64,000 nucleotides of DNA, from assembly GCF_014084125.1 (NCBI RefSeq), contig NZ_CP048405.1, forward strand, positions 434,001-498,000, in the 5' to 3' direction. Shown here one piece after another: positions 52,398 through 60,946 of the stretch. Source of the DNA: Streptacidiphilus sp. PB12-B1b (lineage in GTDB: Bacteria; Actinomycetota; Actinomycetes; Streptomycetales; Streptomycetaceae). Position 1 is the stretch's first letter. Each line of letters opens with the position of its first letter. The notes beneath the pieces were generated by a model. It was given only the letters and a program-made list of their open reading frames with translations. It searched no databases and was not told the origin of the DNA. A program made the position numbers and the translations under genes.

Positions 52398-52634
52398 TCA
52401 GCCGGTCGGCTCGATCTCGTGGAGAGCGGTGCCGTGCAGGTCGCTGCGGAATCCTCGTCCGAGGGGCCGCCAGTTCCGGAAGGTGGCGGGCCTCCAGCGC
52501 GGCCGGTCCGGCACGGTGGTGTCGTCGGGTTCCGGCAGGGCGCCCCTGCTCTTGCGGCTGCGGGCGGCGCGGACGCTGATGCCCAGGTGAGCGGCGACCT
52601 CCGGATACCCCCAGAGTTGCTGGTCGTCTGCCAT
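52398..52634 (-). CDS. AlpA/MerR-like small DNA-binding protein
   Basis: 78 residues with LWGYPEVAAHLGISVRAARSRKSRGALPEPDDTTVPDRPRWRPATFRNWRP, the HTH-plus-wing of AlpA-type regulators. GGAGG precedes the ATG at 52634; the longer frame to 52805 is rejected. Confidence 0.7.
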   Translation of the reverse strand: MADDQQLWGYPEVAAHLGISVRAARSRKSRGALPEPDDTTVPDRPRWRPATFRNWRPLGRGFRSDLHGTALHEIEPTG

Positions 52635-52692
52635 CGTGTCCTCCGTCGTTCGTCGGTGATGAGCGTACGCAACGCGCGGCTGGACATACGGC

Positions 52693-52729
52693 AAGGCCGC
52701 CCCATACCTGTTCGGCATGGGGCGGCCTT
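52693..52729 (-). terminator. Hairpin terminator
   Basis: AAGGCCGCCCCAT (52693-52705) pairs with ATGGGGCGGCCTT (52717-52729) around an 11-nt loop, 13 nt past the stop of the leftward 53071-52742 gene. Confidence 0.75.
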
Positions 52730-52741
52730 CTGCGGATTCGG

Positions 52742-53071
52742 TCAGACCTGGGCGAGGCGGTTCGACAGGTCGAGGGCGGCGGTCGCGACCGCGAGGGCGG
52801 CGCACAGGCCGAGGACCTCGTGGACGGTCGGTCGGATCAGGCGCGGCCAGTCGTCCGGGGCGGCGGGCCAGGAGGCGAGGTGCACCTCGGTGGTGGCCAG
52901 GCCCAGGTGGGCCGTGACGTCCCAGCCTGCGATGGGGGCTGGCTCCCAGTGCAGGCGGACGCGGCCGAGGGGGAGTCTGGGGGCGTCGGCGGCGAGCCAG
53001 GCGACGTCGAGCGGCCCGTCGGGCTGGGCGGAGACACGCTGGACCAGCGCGCCGCTCACGCCGTTCGGCAT
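52742..53071 (-). CDS. Hypothetical protein
   Basis: 109 residues (GPLDVAWLAADAPRLPLGRVRLHWEPAPIAGWDVTAHLGLATTEVHLASW). Contains one hydrophobic C-terminal helix. Not recognised; plasmid-type neighbourhood. Confidence 0.55.
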   Translation of the reverse strand: MPNGVSGALVQRVSAQPDGPLDVAWLAADAPRLPLGRVRLHWEPAPIAGWDVTAHLGLATTEVHLASWPAAPDDWPRLIRPTVHEVLGLCAALAVATAALDLSNRLAQV

Positions 53072-53162
53072 GGGCCGCAGGGCGAGCCCCAGCAGGGGAA
53101 GGAGGGGCGGGGGAAGGGGGTGCGGTGAGATGGGGCCTCCGGTGCTGGTCGGTGGGGTTGGG

Positions 53163-53375
53163 TCAGGCCCAGGCGAGGGCGTCGCTGACCTCCGCCGGGA
53201 GGTAGCCCTCTTGGCCGTCGTCGGCGATGAACGCCTTGCCGTCGCGGACGACGACCTCGGCTCCCACGTAGTGGGTGAAGGGGAAATCGGGGTTGATGGC
53301 GAGGCGGATCGGCAGGCTGGGGTCGAGGCTCTGGAGCTTGCTGAGCAGTTGGCCGACGGTCAGGTAGTGGGGAAT
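53163..53375 (-). CDS. Small hypothetical protein with a non-standard (ATT?) start
   Basis: Leftward frame of 71 codons ending at a TGA at 53163-53165: PHYLTVGQLLSKLQSLDPSLPIRLAINPDF, then VGAEVVVRDGKAFIADDG and PAEVSDALAWA. The sequence is clearly protein-like. No ATG, GTG or TTG precedes it, but CGGAGG sits 5 nt before an ATT at 53373-53375. A rare start codon is the simplest reading. Confidence 0.55.
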   Translation of the reverse strand: MPHYLTVGQLLSKLQSLDPSLPIRLAINPDFPFTHYVGAEVVVRDGKAFIADDGQEGYLPAEVSDALAWA

Positions 53376-53418
53376 GGGAACCTCCGGGAGTGGGATGACG
53401 GGCAGGGGTGATGGTGCG

Positions 53419-53898
53419 TCAGGATCCGTCGAGGCGGAGCAGGTCGCGAAGGGCCTTGAAGTCCTTGGGGTGGCTGGCGAGGTGTCGCTTGCGGGTCTCG
53501 TTGACGTAGCCCTTGCCGGGGTCGTTCATCTGCCAGCCGCCGCACGAGCAGATGGCCTGTGTGTACGCGCGGCCGGGGCAGTTGGGATGGAGCGGCTTTC
53601 CCGAGCTGGTGTGCCTGTGCTCGGCCGGGCAGAGACTTCCGTCGGCGTGGTGGTTGGTGAGCGGAGCCTTGTGGGACATGGCATCCCTTTCGGGAGGGCC
53701 CGGCGGCTGGCACGCCGCCGGGCCGGTCTGGTCAGGTCGGGTCGGGTGGAACAGGCCCGTGTCGTTGTGCGAGGTCCGGGTGACCATCCCGAGGTGCAGG
53801 AGGCGAGAGAGGGCGCAGACGGTGGAATGGGAACTCATGCCCAGCCGGTCCCGGATCTCGTCGGCCGTTGACGCGGCGTGGGCGTTCAGGTCGGCCAT
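53419..53898 (-). CDS. HTH protein, possibly fused to or followed by a Cys-containing small protein
   Basis: One open frame of 160 codons. The first part (NAHAASTADEIRDRLGMSSHSTVCALSRLLHLGMVTRTSHNDTG) is a winged-helix domain. The last part (LHPNCPGRAYTQAICSCGGWQMNDPGKGYVNETRKRHLASH) has a CxC zinc-like motif. Between them the sequence looks non-coding, and an ATG at 53677-53679 has AGGGA upstream. There may therefore be two genes (53419-53679 and an upstream HTH gene that lost its stop) or one fusion. Confidence 0.5.
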   Translation of the reverse strand: MADLNAHAASTADEIRDRLGMSSHSTVCALSRLLHLGMVTRTSHNDTGLFHPTRPDQTGPAACQPPGPPERDAMSHKAPLTNHHADGSLCPAEHRHTSSGKPLHPNCPGRAYTQAICSCGGWQMNDPGKGYVNETRKRHLASHPKDFKALRDLLRLDGS

Positions 53899-53994
53899 CG
53901 TTCGCAGCATGTGGACGTCGCCGACGGCGCGGTGGCCGTGCGCGACAGCAACGGTGACGCTGGCAGCAACGACGGCGAACGTCGAGGGAGTGAT

Positions 53995-54072
53995 TCAGGC
54001 GAGAACGAGGGAGGCACCGGCCGATATCTGGGCGGCAGTATCGATGAGTTGGAGGTTGTGGATGTGCTTCAA
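53995..54072 (-). CDS. Possible 25-residue peptide
   Basis: A TTG at 54070-54072 with AAAGG upstream opens (M)KHIHNLQLIDTAAQISAGASLVLA and a TGA. The amphipathic then hydrophobic character and good ribosome binding site spacing suggest a real small gene. It sits between the DUF317 gene and the HTH gene on the same strand. No homology claimed. Confidence 0.35.
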   Translation of the reverse strand: MKHIHNLQLIDTAAQISAGASLVLA

Positions 54073-54110
54073 CTACGTGCCTTTCGTGGGGTTGGCTGCG
54101 AATCCGGGGT

Positions 54111-54458
54111 TCAGTGGCCAGGGCTGGCGATGATCGCGGCGAGGAATCCGGCGACGGCCTCGGAGGGGGTGTGGAGGCCGAACTCCTGGACCCACGGGTC
54201 GCCTTCGGTGGGCTGGACCCGGATCTGCCAGACGATGCCGCGCTTCCAGGCGTCGGAGTCTTCGGGGAGCCAGCCGACGTAGACGCGACCGTCCGGACTT
54301 GTGATGTGGACGTTCGCCTCCGGGGTGGCGAAGATCGCCCAGCCGAGGGCGATGAGGAGGTCGAGCACCGGGCCCGCGCAGTGGTCCGAGGAGAGCCAGG
54401 AGCGCTCCTCCACGGCGGGGCGGACGAGGGCGGGCAGGAGGGCGGCGGAGGTGTTCAC
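54111..54458 (-). CDS. DUF317 family protein
   Basis: 115 residues with the DUF317 pattern: WAIFATPEANVHITSPDGRVYVGWLPE, then WQIRVQPTEGDPWVQEFGLHTPSEAVAGFLAAI. DUF317 proteins are frequent on Streptomyces plasmids and accessory regions; function unknown. The GTG start at 54458 has GAAGGGA upstream; the frame beyond (to 54923) is a shadow. Confidence 0.75.
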   Translation of the reverse strand: MNTSAALLPALVRPAVEERSWLSSDHCAGPVLDLLIALGWAIFATPEANVHITSPDGRVYVGWLPEDSDAWKRGIVWQIRVQPTEGDPWVQEFGLHTPSEAVAGFLAAIIASPGH

Positions 54459-54677
54459 GGTTGAACGTTCCCTTCGTTGACCTGCGGTTTTTCCCGACAT
54501 CCGTACGTTGGCATGCAGTGTGCCGAAGTACGTAGTCGTTTCCCGGGAGAGGTCGTCTGCCGTGGGCGAACCGGCCGCCCGAGGTGCACGACCGGCAGCC
54601 CGGGAATGGATCAGCGGACGCGGTTGTCGTACAGGGGTTGCGGCGCTGGGTCGCACGGAGCCGGAGGGGGACCAGGC

Positions 54678-54944
54678 GTGGCGGAGTCGAGCAGACATTG
54701 GGACGGAGCCGGACTGGAGCGCAAGATCCGGGCGGCCGGGCGGCAGTGGACTGTCGGAGACATCGCGATGATCGCTGACGGGCAGTGGGCGGTCGGTGCC
54801 CACTCCGATGGACGGGATTACGAGGCGGCGGTGGTGGAGCGCCGGATCGCCGACGGGCGTCGCGTCGAGCTGACGCTGGAGGAGCTGGCCCGCGCGGTGG
54901 GCTCCCGAATCGGGGAGGCCCACCGCGACGAGGACCTCGCCTGA
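54678..54944 (+). CDS. Hypothetical protein
   Basis: 88 residues from a GTG with GGAGGGGG upstream (WTVGDIAMIADGQWAVGAHSDGRDYEAAVVERRIADGRRVELTLEELARAVGSRIGE). A compact alpha/beta pattern; not recognised. Ends 4 nt before the converging 54949 stop. Confidence 0.5.
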   Translation: MAESSRHWDGAGLERKIRAAGRQWTVGDIAMIADGQWAVGAHSDGRDYEAAVVERRIADGRRVELTLEELARAVGSRIGEAHRDEDLA

Positions 54945-54948
54945 CCGG

Positions 54949-55461
54949 TCAGCGGCCTGGCCCCAGTCCGACCCCGGACGGGCCGACAGCGGCTGACGGG
55001 GCGGGCTGGTCGGGTGCCTGGCCCAGGGCGCGCGGTGCGTGCCCGGAGCGGGCGACAGCGGCCTGGGCCAGCCGGACCGCCGGTGCCCGGTCGGCGGTCA
55101 CGGTGGCTGCACGCGCTTCGATCACGTGGCCGATGGCCTGCAGGGCGGTACGGCTCTCGGCCTGGGCGACGCGAAGGTCCGCTGCTGAGCTGGTGATCCG
55201 CTCCAGGTCGTAGAAGGCCGGCACCTGACCGGGCCGCGTGAGGGCGTGCAGACGGTCCTGGTACACGGCGACGGCGTTGTCGGTGACGACCAGCGTCGAG
55301 CGGATGTGCATGGCCGAGCGCAGGAGCGGGTCCTTCACGGGTCGTTGGACTGCGGCGGCCTCCAGAGTGGCGATCGGCTGGCCCCAGGCTTGCTCGATGA
55401 GCGCGTCGGCCTGTTCGAGTGCGGTGGACGTGGACACGGGCTCACTGCGAGCCTGACTCAT
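54949..55461 (-). CDS. Hypothetical helical protein
   Basis: 170 residues, strongly helical (STALEQADALIEQAWGQPIATLEAAAVQRPVKDPLLRSAMHIRSTLVVTDNAVAVYQDRLHAL) with a Pro-rich tail. Not recognised. Confidence 0.5.
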   Translation of the reverse strand: MSQARSEPVSTSTALEQADALIEQAWGQPIATLEAAAVQRPVKDPLLRSAMHIRSTLVVTDNAVAVYQDRLHALTRPGQVPAFYDLERITSSAADLRVAQAESRTALQAIGHVIEARAATVTADRAPAVRLAQAAVARSGHAPRALGQAPDQPAPSAAVGPSGVGLGPGR

Positions 55462-55601
55462 CCCAGAGCTATGGGAGAGAAAGCCCAGGTCAGCGGCCTG
55501 TGTGATTTCGGGTGGGGATGGCAGAATCCGCAGTACGCCCGCATTGCGGAAGATAACGAGCGGGGTTTCGGCTCCGCTGGGCGCTTCGGTGACGAAGCGT
55601 T

Positions 55602-55674
55602 GTCTCCGTAGCTCAGGGGATAGAGCGTTCGCCTCCTAAGCGAAGGGTCGCAGGTTCGAATCCTGCCGGGGACA
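55602..55674 (+). tRNA. tRNA-Arg (anticodon CCU)
   Basis: Cloverleaf closes fully: acceptor arms 55602-55608 and 55667-55673 (one G-T pair), D-arm AGCTCAGGGGAtAGAGC, anticodon stem TTCGC/GCGAA with loop CTCCTAA (anticodon CCT), T-arm GCAGG-TTCGAAT-CCTGC, discriminator A at 55674. CCA is not encoded. Reads the rare AGG codon. Confidence 0.95.
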
Positions 55675-56184
55675 CGCAACGAGGGGTCGCTCCGGTACCG
55701 CCGCGGCGACGCGTCGCCATAGATCCTTTTTTCCACGCCTGTGGACAACTCCTGTGGATACGAGGCTGCTTGTACCTTCATGGTCCCGGGCCTGGCGATG
55801 ATCCTCGTCCAGGCGGCCCTGTTCCTCGCGGGCAGCCCGCCGTTGTGGGTCAAGAGCGCCGATGCCGGAGCCGGGGCAGCGTCGCGGCTGTCGCCATCCA
55901 GGCCGCCGCCTCGCTGGCCCCGGCGGGCTGGAAGCGGGCCGGAACCCAGCGCGCCGCCCGCGCCCGCTGGCGGCCTACGTGCTCGCGGCGCGCTCGCCGC
56001 AGCGCTGATCGGCCCCTGGATGGTCCTGGTCCTCCTCGCCGCCGGTGCCGCGGAGGCCGTCGTCCGCGCCCGCCACGTCGACCCGGGTCGGGGGTGGCGG
56101 ATGGCCTGGCCGCTGCCGCAGGCCGCCGCGGCTCCCGCCCGGGCGGCCTGCTCGCCCTGGCCTGGGTGGCCTTCAAGGCTGTGC
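55675..56184. other. Region after the tRNA without a confident gene
   Basis: 510 nt. A rightward frame to 56211 contains hydrophobic stretches (MVPGLAMILVQAALFLAG and GPWMVLVLLAAGAAEAVV) separated by low-complexity sequence. It might be a decayed or frameshifted membrane gene, but nothing was recognised. Confidence 0.35.
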
Positions 56185-56691
56185 TCAGGTCCAGCCGGGC
56201 AGGCCCGTTGAGCCGTAGGCGGTGGGGTCGACCTGGGCCTCTCCGGCGGCGTCGGCGAATGCCTGGAGGGCTCGGACCATGGCGCTGCGGTGCTCGTGGG
56301 GCATGGTGGCGACGATGCGGGTGATCTCGGCCTGCCTGCGCTCGGTGACCGCGTGGACCACCCGGCGTCCCGGTTCGGTGGCGACCAGCCGCACCACCCG
56401 GCGGTCCTCGGGATCGGGGGTGCGCTCGACCATGCCGGCGGCGCTGAGGCGGTCCACCATCCGCATCGCGGTCGAGGGGTTGACCGCGAGCTGCTCCGCG
56501 AGGCGGGACAGGCTGGTGGCGCCGTTGGTGTCCAGGACGACGAGCATCCGGAACTGCGGCACGGTCAGCGTGTCCTCGACCGCGGCGAGCGAGCGGGCGC
56601 TGATCGCCACCAGCACACGGGAGGCGGTCAGCACCGAGGTGACCATCTCGTTGACGGTGGCGGGGTCCTGGGACGGCAGGGCATCGGGCAT
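56185..56691 (-). CDS. MarR-family regulator
   Basis: A 168-residue winged-helix regulator (LTVPQFRMLVVLDTNGATSLSRLAEQLAVNPSTAMRMVDRLSAAGMVERTPDPEDRRVVRLVATEPGRRVV). A TTGCA-N3-TGCAA palindrome lies 75 nt upstream, and the same palindrome precedes four transcription units up to 62.8 kb, so it likely autoregulates and controls that local stress/redox regulon. Confidence 0.87.
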   Translation of the reverse strand: MPDALPSQDPATVNEMVTSVLTASRVLVAISARSLAAVEDTLTVPQFRMLVVLDTNGATSLSRLAEQLAVNPSTAMRMVDRLSAAGMVERTPDPEDRRVVRLVATEPGRRVVHAVTERRQAEITRIVATMPHEHRSAMVRALQAFADAAGEAQVDPTAYGSTGLPGWT

Positions 56692-56764
56692 AGAGCAGTT
56701 CTACCTGCTCGGACCCGTGTTTGTGGAGTCGGACGCCACCCCCTTCCTTCCGTCCATGCAAACA

Positions 56765-56777
56765 TTGCATACTGCAA
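56765..56777. promoter_or_regulatory. MarR-type operator 1
   Basis: TTGCATACTGCAA, upstream of the MarR gene and, before the IS insertion, of the DUF929-VKOR genes. Confidence 0.65.
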
Positions 56778-56815
56778 TCTTGATGGGGCTGTGAGAGTCG
56801 ATCCCGCCTAAAGGA

Positions 56816-58327
56816 CAAGGCCATGAAGTTACGGGCTGATCGGCTCTGTCAACAGGATGTCTATGCTGATGGTGGCCTTGTAGGTGCGTCGGTCGACGCG
56901 CAGGCTCTTGTACGCGTAGCGGGACAGGGGGCGTTTGACGGCCCGTGGGCTGACGCGCAGGCGACGGTCGGGCATCGGCTGGTCAAGGACGGCGCGGCCG
57001 ATCGCGCCGACGACGTCGATGACGGTGTCGGCGATGACTCCCGCGGCTTGGACGACCTGGTCGCGGGCGGCCTGGAGGGCGATGCTGAAGCTGGCGCGGT
57101 CCGGGTCGGCCCCGGGCACGGAGGTGGCGTCGGCGATCGCGGTGCGGATCAGCTGGTGGGCAGCGAGGAGGGCGTAGACCTCCTGGGCGATGCCGGCCAT
57201 GGTGCGGGCGCGCAGGACCCGGCGGCCGAGCATGGATTTCTTGATCGCGAAGAAGGTCGATTCCACTTCCCACCTCTCGTGATACAGCTTGACCAGCTCG
57301 AATGCCGGGTGGCTGCGGTGGTCGAGCAGGGTGGTGGCGAGCCGATAGACGCCGGTGGTGCGCCCGGCGGTGGTGGCGATGGTGATCTCGCATTCGATGA
57401 TGCGGACCTCCAACGCGCCGATCCTGGAAAGGAACGAGCCGTCCTCGAAGCGGCGCAGGACCGGCGGCTTGCGGTTGGCTGAGAGCCGGGCCAAAAACGC
57501 CGCCCCGGTGTCGGCGACCGTGGCCAGGTAGGCATTGGAGGCAAAGCCCCGGTCCAGCAGTACGATCATCCCGGCGCGTAGGGAGCGGGACAGGCGCCTG
57601 CCGTGGGTGGTCTCGCCGAGGCTGCGGGGGCCGAAGACGGCGTCGATGACGGCGCGGGTGCCGCAGGCGACCAGGGCGACCAGGCAGATCTGCGGGTAGC
57701 CCGAGGTCGCGTACTGGTTGGTGACTTTGCCCAGCCGGGACTGGGTAGCCGGATCATCGGGAATGTCGAGGTAGGTGCCGTCGATCGCGACCACGAGTAG
57801 TCCCGCCCAGCGGGCCCCGGCGGTGCGGATGGTCGACGCCGGTCCGCGCAGTAGGTCGAACAGGGCTTGCATGGGGCGCACGCCGAGCCGGGCGCGGGCG
57901 TGCCACAACGCGGTGGCGGTGACCTTGGGGAGCGGCAGGCGGTCCAGGGCGGCGGTGAGTTTTGACCACACTCTCGGATAGCCGCACTCTTCGAACAATG
58001 CGGCGGCCAGCAGCAGGTAGACCACCACACGGGCCGGAAGCTTCCGCAGCCTGCGTTGGACCGCCCCGCTTTCGACGAGCGCGGCGTCGACCATCTCGAA
58101 GGGCACGAGCTGCGTCAACTCGCCCAGGTGGCCAGGGGCATAGAGACCTTCGGCTACCGCGATCTCGCGGGTGATGACAAAATGACCGGACAGCGGAGCT
58201 CCCGTGGTGAACGACTCGTCTTGGCGGACAAGCCGTTCTACCGGGGCTCCGCTTCTTGCGTCCGGTCGACCGCAGGACTCACAGCAGCCCTTGCCATCAG
58301 GCACAGCACCGTAACTTCATGGCCTTG
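56816..58327 (-). mobile_element. Complete IS4-family insertion sequence (1512 bp)
   Basis: Perfect 19-bp terminal inverted repeats CAAGGCCATGAAGTTACGG (56816-56834 and, inverted, 58309-58327). The flanking 10-bp direct repeat GCCTAAAGGA is at 56806-56815 and 58328-58337. One intact transposase gene inside. The intact ends and target duplication point to a recent, possibly active insertion. Confidence 0.88.
56829..58304 (-). CDS. IS4-family transposase
   Basis: 491-residue DDE transposase. N-terminal IS4-type domain ([36 protein letters not shown]), catalytic Asp residues in [12 protein letters not shown] and VLLDRGFAS, and the Y-R-W-x-V-E type motif in [27 protein letters not shown]. It fills the insertion sequence almost end to end. 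Confidence 0.92.
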   Translation of the reverse strand: MPDGKGCCESCGRPDARSGAPVERLVRQDESFTTGAPLSGHFVITREIAVAEGLYAPGHLGELTQLVPFEMVDAALVESGAVQRRLRKLPARVVVYLLLAAALFEECGYPRVWSKLTAALDRLPLPKVTATALWHARARLGVRPMQALFDLLRGPASTIRTAGARWAGLLVVAIDGTYLDIPDDPATQSRLGKVTNQYATSGYPQICLVALVACGTRAVIDAVFGPRSLGETTHGRRLSRSLRAGMIVLLDRGFASNAYLATVADTGAAFLARLSANRKPPVLRRFEDGSFLSRIGALEVRIIECEITIATTAGRTTGVYRLATTLLDHRSHPAFELVKLYHERWEVESTFFAIKKSMLGRRVLRARTMAGIAQEVYALLAAHQLIRTAIADATSVPGADPDRASFSIALQAARDQVVQAAGVIADTVIDVVGAIGRAVLDQPMPDRRLRVSPRAVKRPLSRYAYKSLRVDRRTYKATISIDILLTEPISP

Positions 58328-58343
58328 GCCTAAAGGAGTCCGT

Positions 58344-59261
58344 GTGAGCAAGTCCTCCCTCAGCGCGCGTAGTGACGCGCGCCGTCGAATAGCGGCCCAG
58401 CGCGCGGCCGAGGCCCACCGTAGGCGCATGGTCACTATGGCCTCGGCGGCCGTGGCCGTGGTCGTACTGGCGGTGACTGGCCTGGTGGCGGCCCGCGCGA
58501 CCCGCACCACTGCGGCCGCGACTCCACCCTCCTCGGCCGTCGCGGGGTCCGGCGCAGCGTCGGCCTCACTGCTGGCCCAGGTGACCGGTGTCAGCGCGAC
58601 CACCTTGGACCGGATCGGCACCGGGCAGGTCGACCAGCCCCCGATCGCGATCAAGAACGCGCCCGCCCTGAGCACGGACGGAAAACCGGAAGTCCTCTAC
58701 ATCGGTGCCGAGTACTGCCCCTACTGCGCGGCGGAACGCTGGCCTATGGTCCTCGCGCTCTCGCGCTTCGGCACATTCCACAACCTCCAGCTCACCCACT
58801 CCGCCTCCGGCGACGTGGACCCGAACACCCCCACCTTCTCCTTCCACGGATCCACCTACACCAGCGCCTACCTGTCCTTCACCGGCGTGGAGACCAACAC
58901 CAACCAGCCCCAGGGCAGCGGCTACGCGCCCCTGGACACCCCCACCGCCGCCGAGCAGCAGCTGCTGTCGACCTACGACGCGGCCCCGTATGTCTCGGCG
59001 TCCAGTGCGGGATCCATCCCGTTCGCCGACCTGGGCGGCAGGTTCCTGGTCTCCGGCGCCTCCTACTCCCCGCAGCTGCTCGCGGGCAAGAGCCAGCAGC
59101 AGGTCGCCGACACCCTGAACGACCCCGCCAGTCCGATCGCCCAGGCGGTCGACGGCACCGCCAACGCGCTGACCACGGCACTGTGCCAGCTCACCGGCGG
59201 CAAGCCCGCCAGTGTGTGCACCTCCACCGCCGCCACCGCCTTCGAGGGGAAGCTGGGATGA
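58344..59261 (+). CDS. DUF929 family thioredoxin-fold membrane-anchored protein, copy 2
   Basis: 305 residues with N-terminal anchor and [15 protein letters not shown] (CPYC), homologous throughout to the protein at 695-1624. The GTG at 58344 is served by AAGGAG (58333-58338), part of which is the target duplication of the IS, so the ribosome binding site survived the insertion. It is coupled to the VKOR gene by a 4-nt overlap. Predicted extracytoplasmic disulfide oxidoreductase. Confidence 0.85.
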   Translation: MSKSSLSARSDARRRIAAQRAAEAHRRRMVTMASAAVAVVVLAVTGLVAARATRTTAAATPPSSAVAGSGAASASLLAQVTGVSATTLDRIGTGQVDQPPIAIKNAPALSTDGKPEVLYIGAEYCPYCAAERWPMVLALSRFGTFHNLQLTHSASGDVDPNTPTFSFHGSTYTSAYLSFTGVETNTNQPQGSGYAPLDTPTAAEQQLLSTYDAAPYVSASSAGSIPFADLGGRFLVSGASYSPQLLAGKSQQQVADTLNDPASPIAQAVDGTANALTTALCQLTGGKPASVCTSTAATAFEGKLG

Positions 59262-59770
59262 GCAACCCGACCACCCGCAACCCCGCGCCACCGGCACCCT
59301 CTGCCGACGGTGCGCCCCGGGTGCCCGCGGCTGTCCCCATGCTCGGGGTGGTCCTGGCGCTGGCAGGGTTGGCGATCGCCGCCTACCTGACCGTCGAGCA
59401 CTACACCAGCCCCGCTCTGCTGGCCTGCCCCGAGAACGCGGTCATCAACTGCCGCAAGGTCACCAGCAGCCCCCAGTCGGCGATCGCCGGCGTCCCGGTG
59501 GTCTGGCTCGGCGTCGCCTACTTCGCCGCCATGACCGCCACCTGCGTGCCGGCCGCCTGGCGCAGCCGCCACCGCGCCCTGCGCACCGGGCGCATGCTGC
59601 TGGCCACGGCCGGGATCGCCACCGCCCTGTACCTGGTCTACGCCGAGCTGTTCGAGATCAACGCGATCTGCCTGTGGTGCACCGCCGTCCACGTCATCTC
59701 CGCGCTGCTCTTCGCCCTGACCGCCTTCGGCACCGCCCTCACCAGCAGGCCACCGACCCGGGCCGGCTGA
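59258..59770 (+). CDS. VKOR family membrane protein, copy 2
   Basis: 170 residues, paralogue of 180-698: loop cysteines [10 protein letters not shown], catalytic CLWC, four membrane helices. Would re-oxidise the DUF929 partner. Start ATG at 59258 overlaps the DUF929 stop. Confidence 0.87.
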   Translation: MSNPTTRNPAPPAPSADGAPRVPAAVPMLGVVLALAGLAIAAYLTVEHYTSPALLACPENAVINCRKVTSSPQSAIAGVPVVWLGVAYFAAMTATCVPAAWRSRHRALRTGRMLLATAGIATALYLVYAELFEINAICLWCTAVHVISALLFALTAFGTALTSRPPTRAG

Positions 59771-59925
59771 CGCGCCACCCTGCGGCACGCCAGGGCCACC
59801 GGGTGCGGGGGTCGTACCACCGGAGCCCGGTGCCGCCCGCGCGGTACGGGAGCTGCTGCACGCGGTGGCGGGGCGCGCGGTACCGCGCGTCCTCGATCCT
59901 GGGATATGTGATCCCTATCCAATCT

Positions 59926-59938
59926 TTGCATACTGCAA
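59926..59938. promoter_or_regulatory. MarR-type operator 2
   Basis: TTGCATACTGCAA, identical to operator 1, 91 nt before the IHF-like start. Confidence 0.65.
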
Positions 59939-60028
59939 TTAAGGGCTTATGATGGATCCCGGAGCCGGTACCGGCCCCAGCGTCCGACGGCCGCCCATGG
60001 CCGCCTCCACCGCCGGAGGTGCGTGCAC

Positions 60029-60388
60029 GTGTTCCCGTCCACCACTCGAAATCGTGACACCCGGCCCCATGCGGGCCCCGTTGGCGAGGAAGTCGATCGC
60101 CATGCCCGCGCCCTGGTTCTGGGCGCGGTGAGCACCGGGGGCACGCCGGCCCTGGATATCGCATTGATCCGGGCACGTGCGGGCGATCCGGTCGTGGCCG
60201 CGATGACGGTCGGCGAACTCCTGCGCGCCCTGCCCGACGTGGGCTGGCTGACCGCCCGCGACATGCTCCGGCGCGCCGGCATAGGCGACGACACCCGCGT
60301 GGGCGACCTCAGTGCCGCCCAGCGCGGCGGACTCGCCCAGGTCCTGTCCCGGGTCGGAGACGCACACAGCAGGGGTCTGCCGCTGTGA
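60029..60388 (+). CDS. Actinobacterial integration host factor (mIHF)-like protein
   Basis: 119 residues. The core LDIALIRARAGDPVVAAMTVGELLRALPDVGWLTARDMLRRAGIGDDTRVGDLSAAQRGGLAQVL matches the helix-two-turn-helix of mIHF/sIHF, a nucleoid protein. The basic N-terminal extension is variable. A GTG at 60029 with CGGAGG upstream is preferred (60023 also possible). First gene of a three-gene operon under operator 2. Confidence 0.7.
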   Translation: MFPSTTRNRDTRPHAGPVGEEVDRHARALVLGAVSTGGTPALDIALIRARAGDPVVAAMTVGELLRALPDVGWLTARDMLRRAGIGDDTRVGDLSAAQRGGLAQVLSRVGDAHSRGLPL

Positions 60389-60879
60389 GCGTCCCGCCCG
60401 CGCCGCCGGTTCCCTCCCAGCCCGCGACCACCGACGAAGGACTCGTGTCCACCAGCCCCAGCACCATCACCGCGCTCCTGCGCGACGCACTCAACCAGGG
60501 TGAACGCCTGCGCCTGACCAACTACCTGCACCCCGACGTGCACTGGCACAACCCCCACGGGCAGGGAGCCGACTACCACGGGCGTACCCAGGTCCTGGTG
60601 TGCTACGCCCGCCTGCACGCCCAGGGGACCCGCACCGCCGTCGAGGAGACCTTCACCTACCCCCAGGCCGTCGTCCTGGGCCTGCGTGCCCACCCTGCCC
60701 CGGACGCAGAGCCGACGCCGACCGTCGAGGGCCTGCTGCTCTACCAGGTCTTCCACATCGCCGACGGGCTGATCACCCACATCGACGGATTCAGCGACCG
60801 CTACACCGCACTGGACGCCGCCTACGCCGACTTCACCCGCCCCCCGCACCGTCAGCGCCCGCGCGAGGGCGACCGGTGA
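60385..60879 (+). CDS. SnoaL-like (NTF2-fold) protein
   Basis: 164 residues. NTF2 pattern: ALLRDALNQGERLRLTNYLHPDVHWHNPHG, then LLLYQVFHIADGLITHIDGFSDRYTAL. Such proteins act as small-molecule isomerases, cyclases or binding proteins. GTG start overlaps the IHF-like stop. A diverged relative is on the other strand at 62211-62684. Confidence 0.7.
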   Translation: MSVPPAPPVPSQPATTDEGLVSTSPSTITALLRDALNQGERLRLTNYLHPDVHWHNPHGQGADYHGRTQVLVCYARLHAQGTRTAVEETFTYPQAVVLGLRAHPAPDAEPTPTVEGLLLYQVFHIADGLITHIDGFSDRYTALDAAYADFTRPPHRQRPREGDR

Positions 60880-60946
60880 CCGGCCCGGCCCGCAGGCGGC
60901 TGCGGCGGATCCACCCACGCGCCGCACAGGAGGCGGAGGTGCCCGG

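Noticed and set aside
55602..55674. tRNA-Arg as attachment site of the integrase at 10973-12577
   Set aside because: No second copy of the tRNA 3-prime end was seen near the integrase, and the distance and orientation do not fit a simple element border.
55458..55853. 131-codon minus-strand frame containing RVPGRIRTCDPSLRRRTLYPLSYG
   Set aside because: This is the well-known false protein produced by translating the antisense strand of a tRNA; the tRNA-Arg is at 55602-55674.
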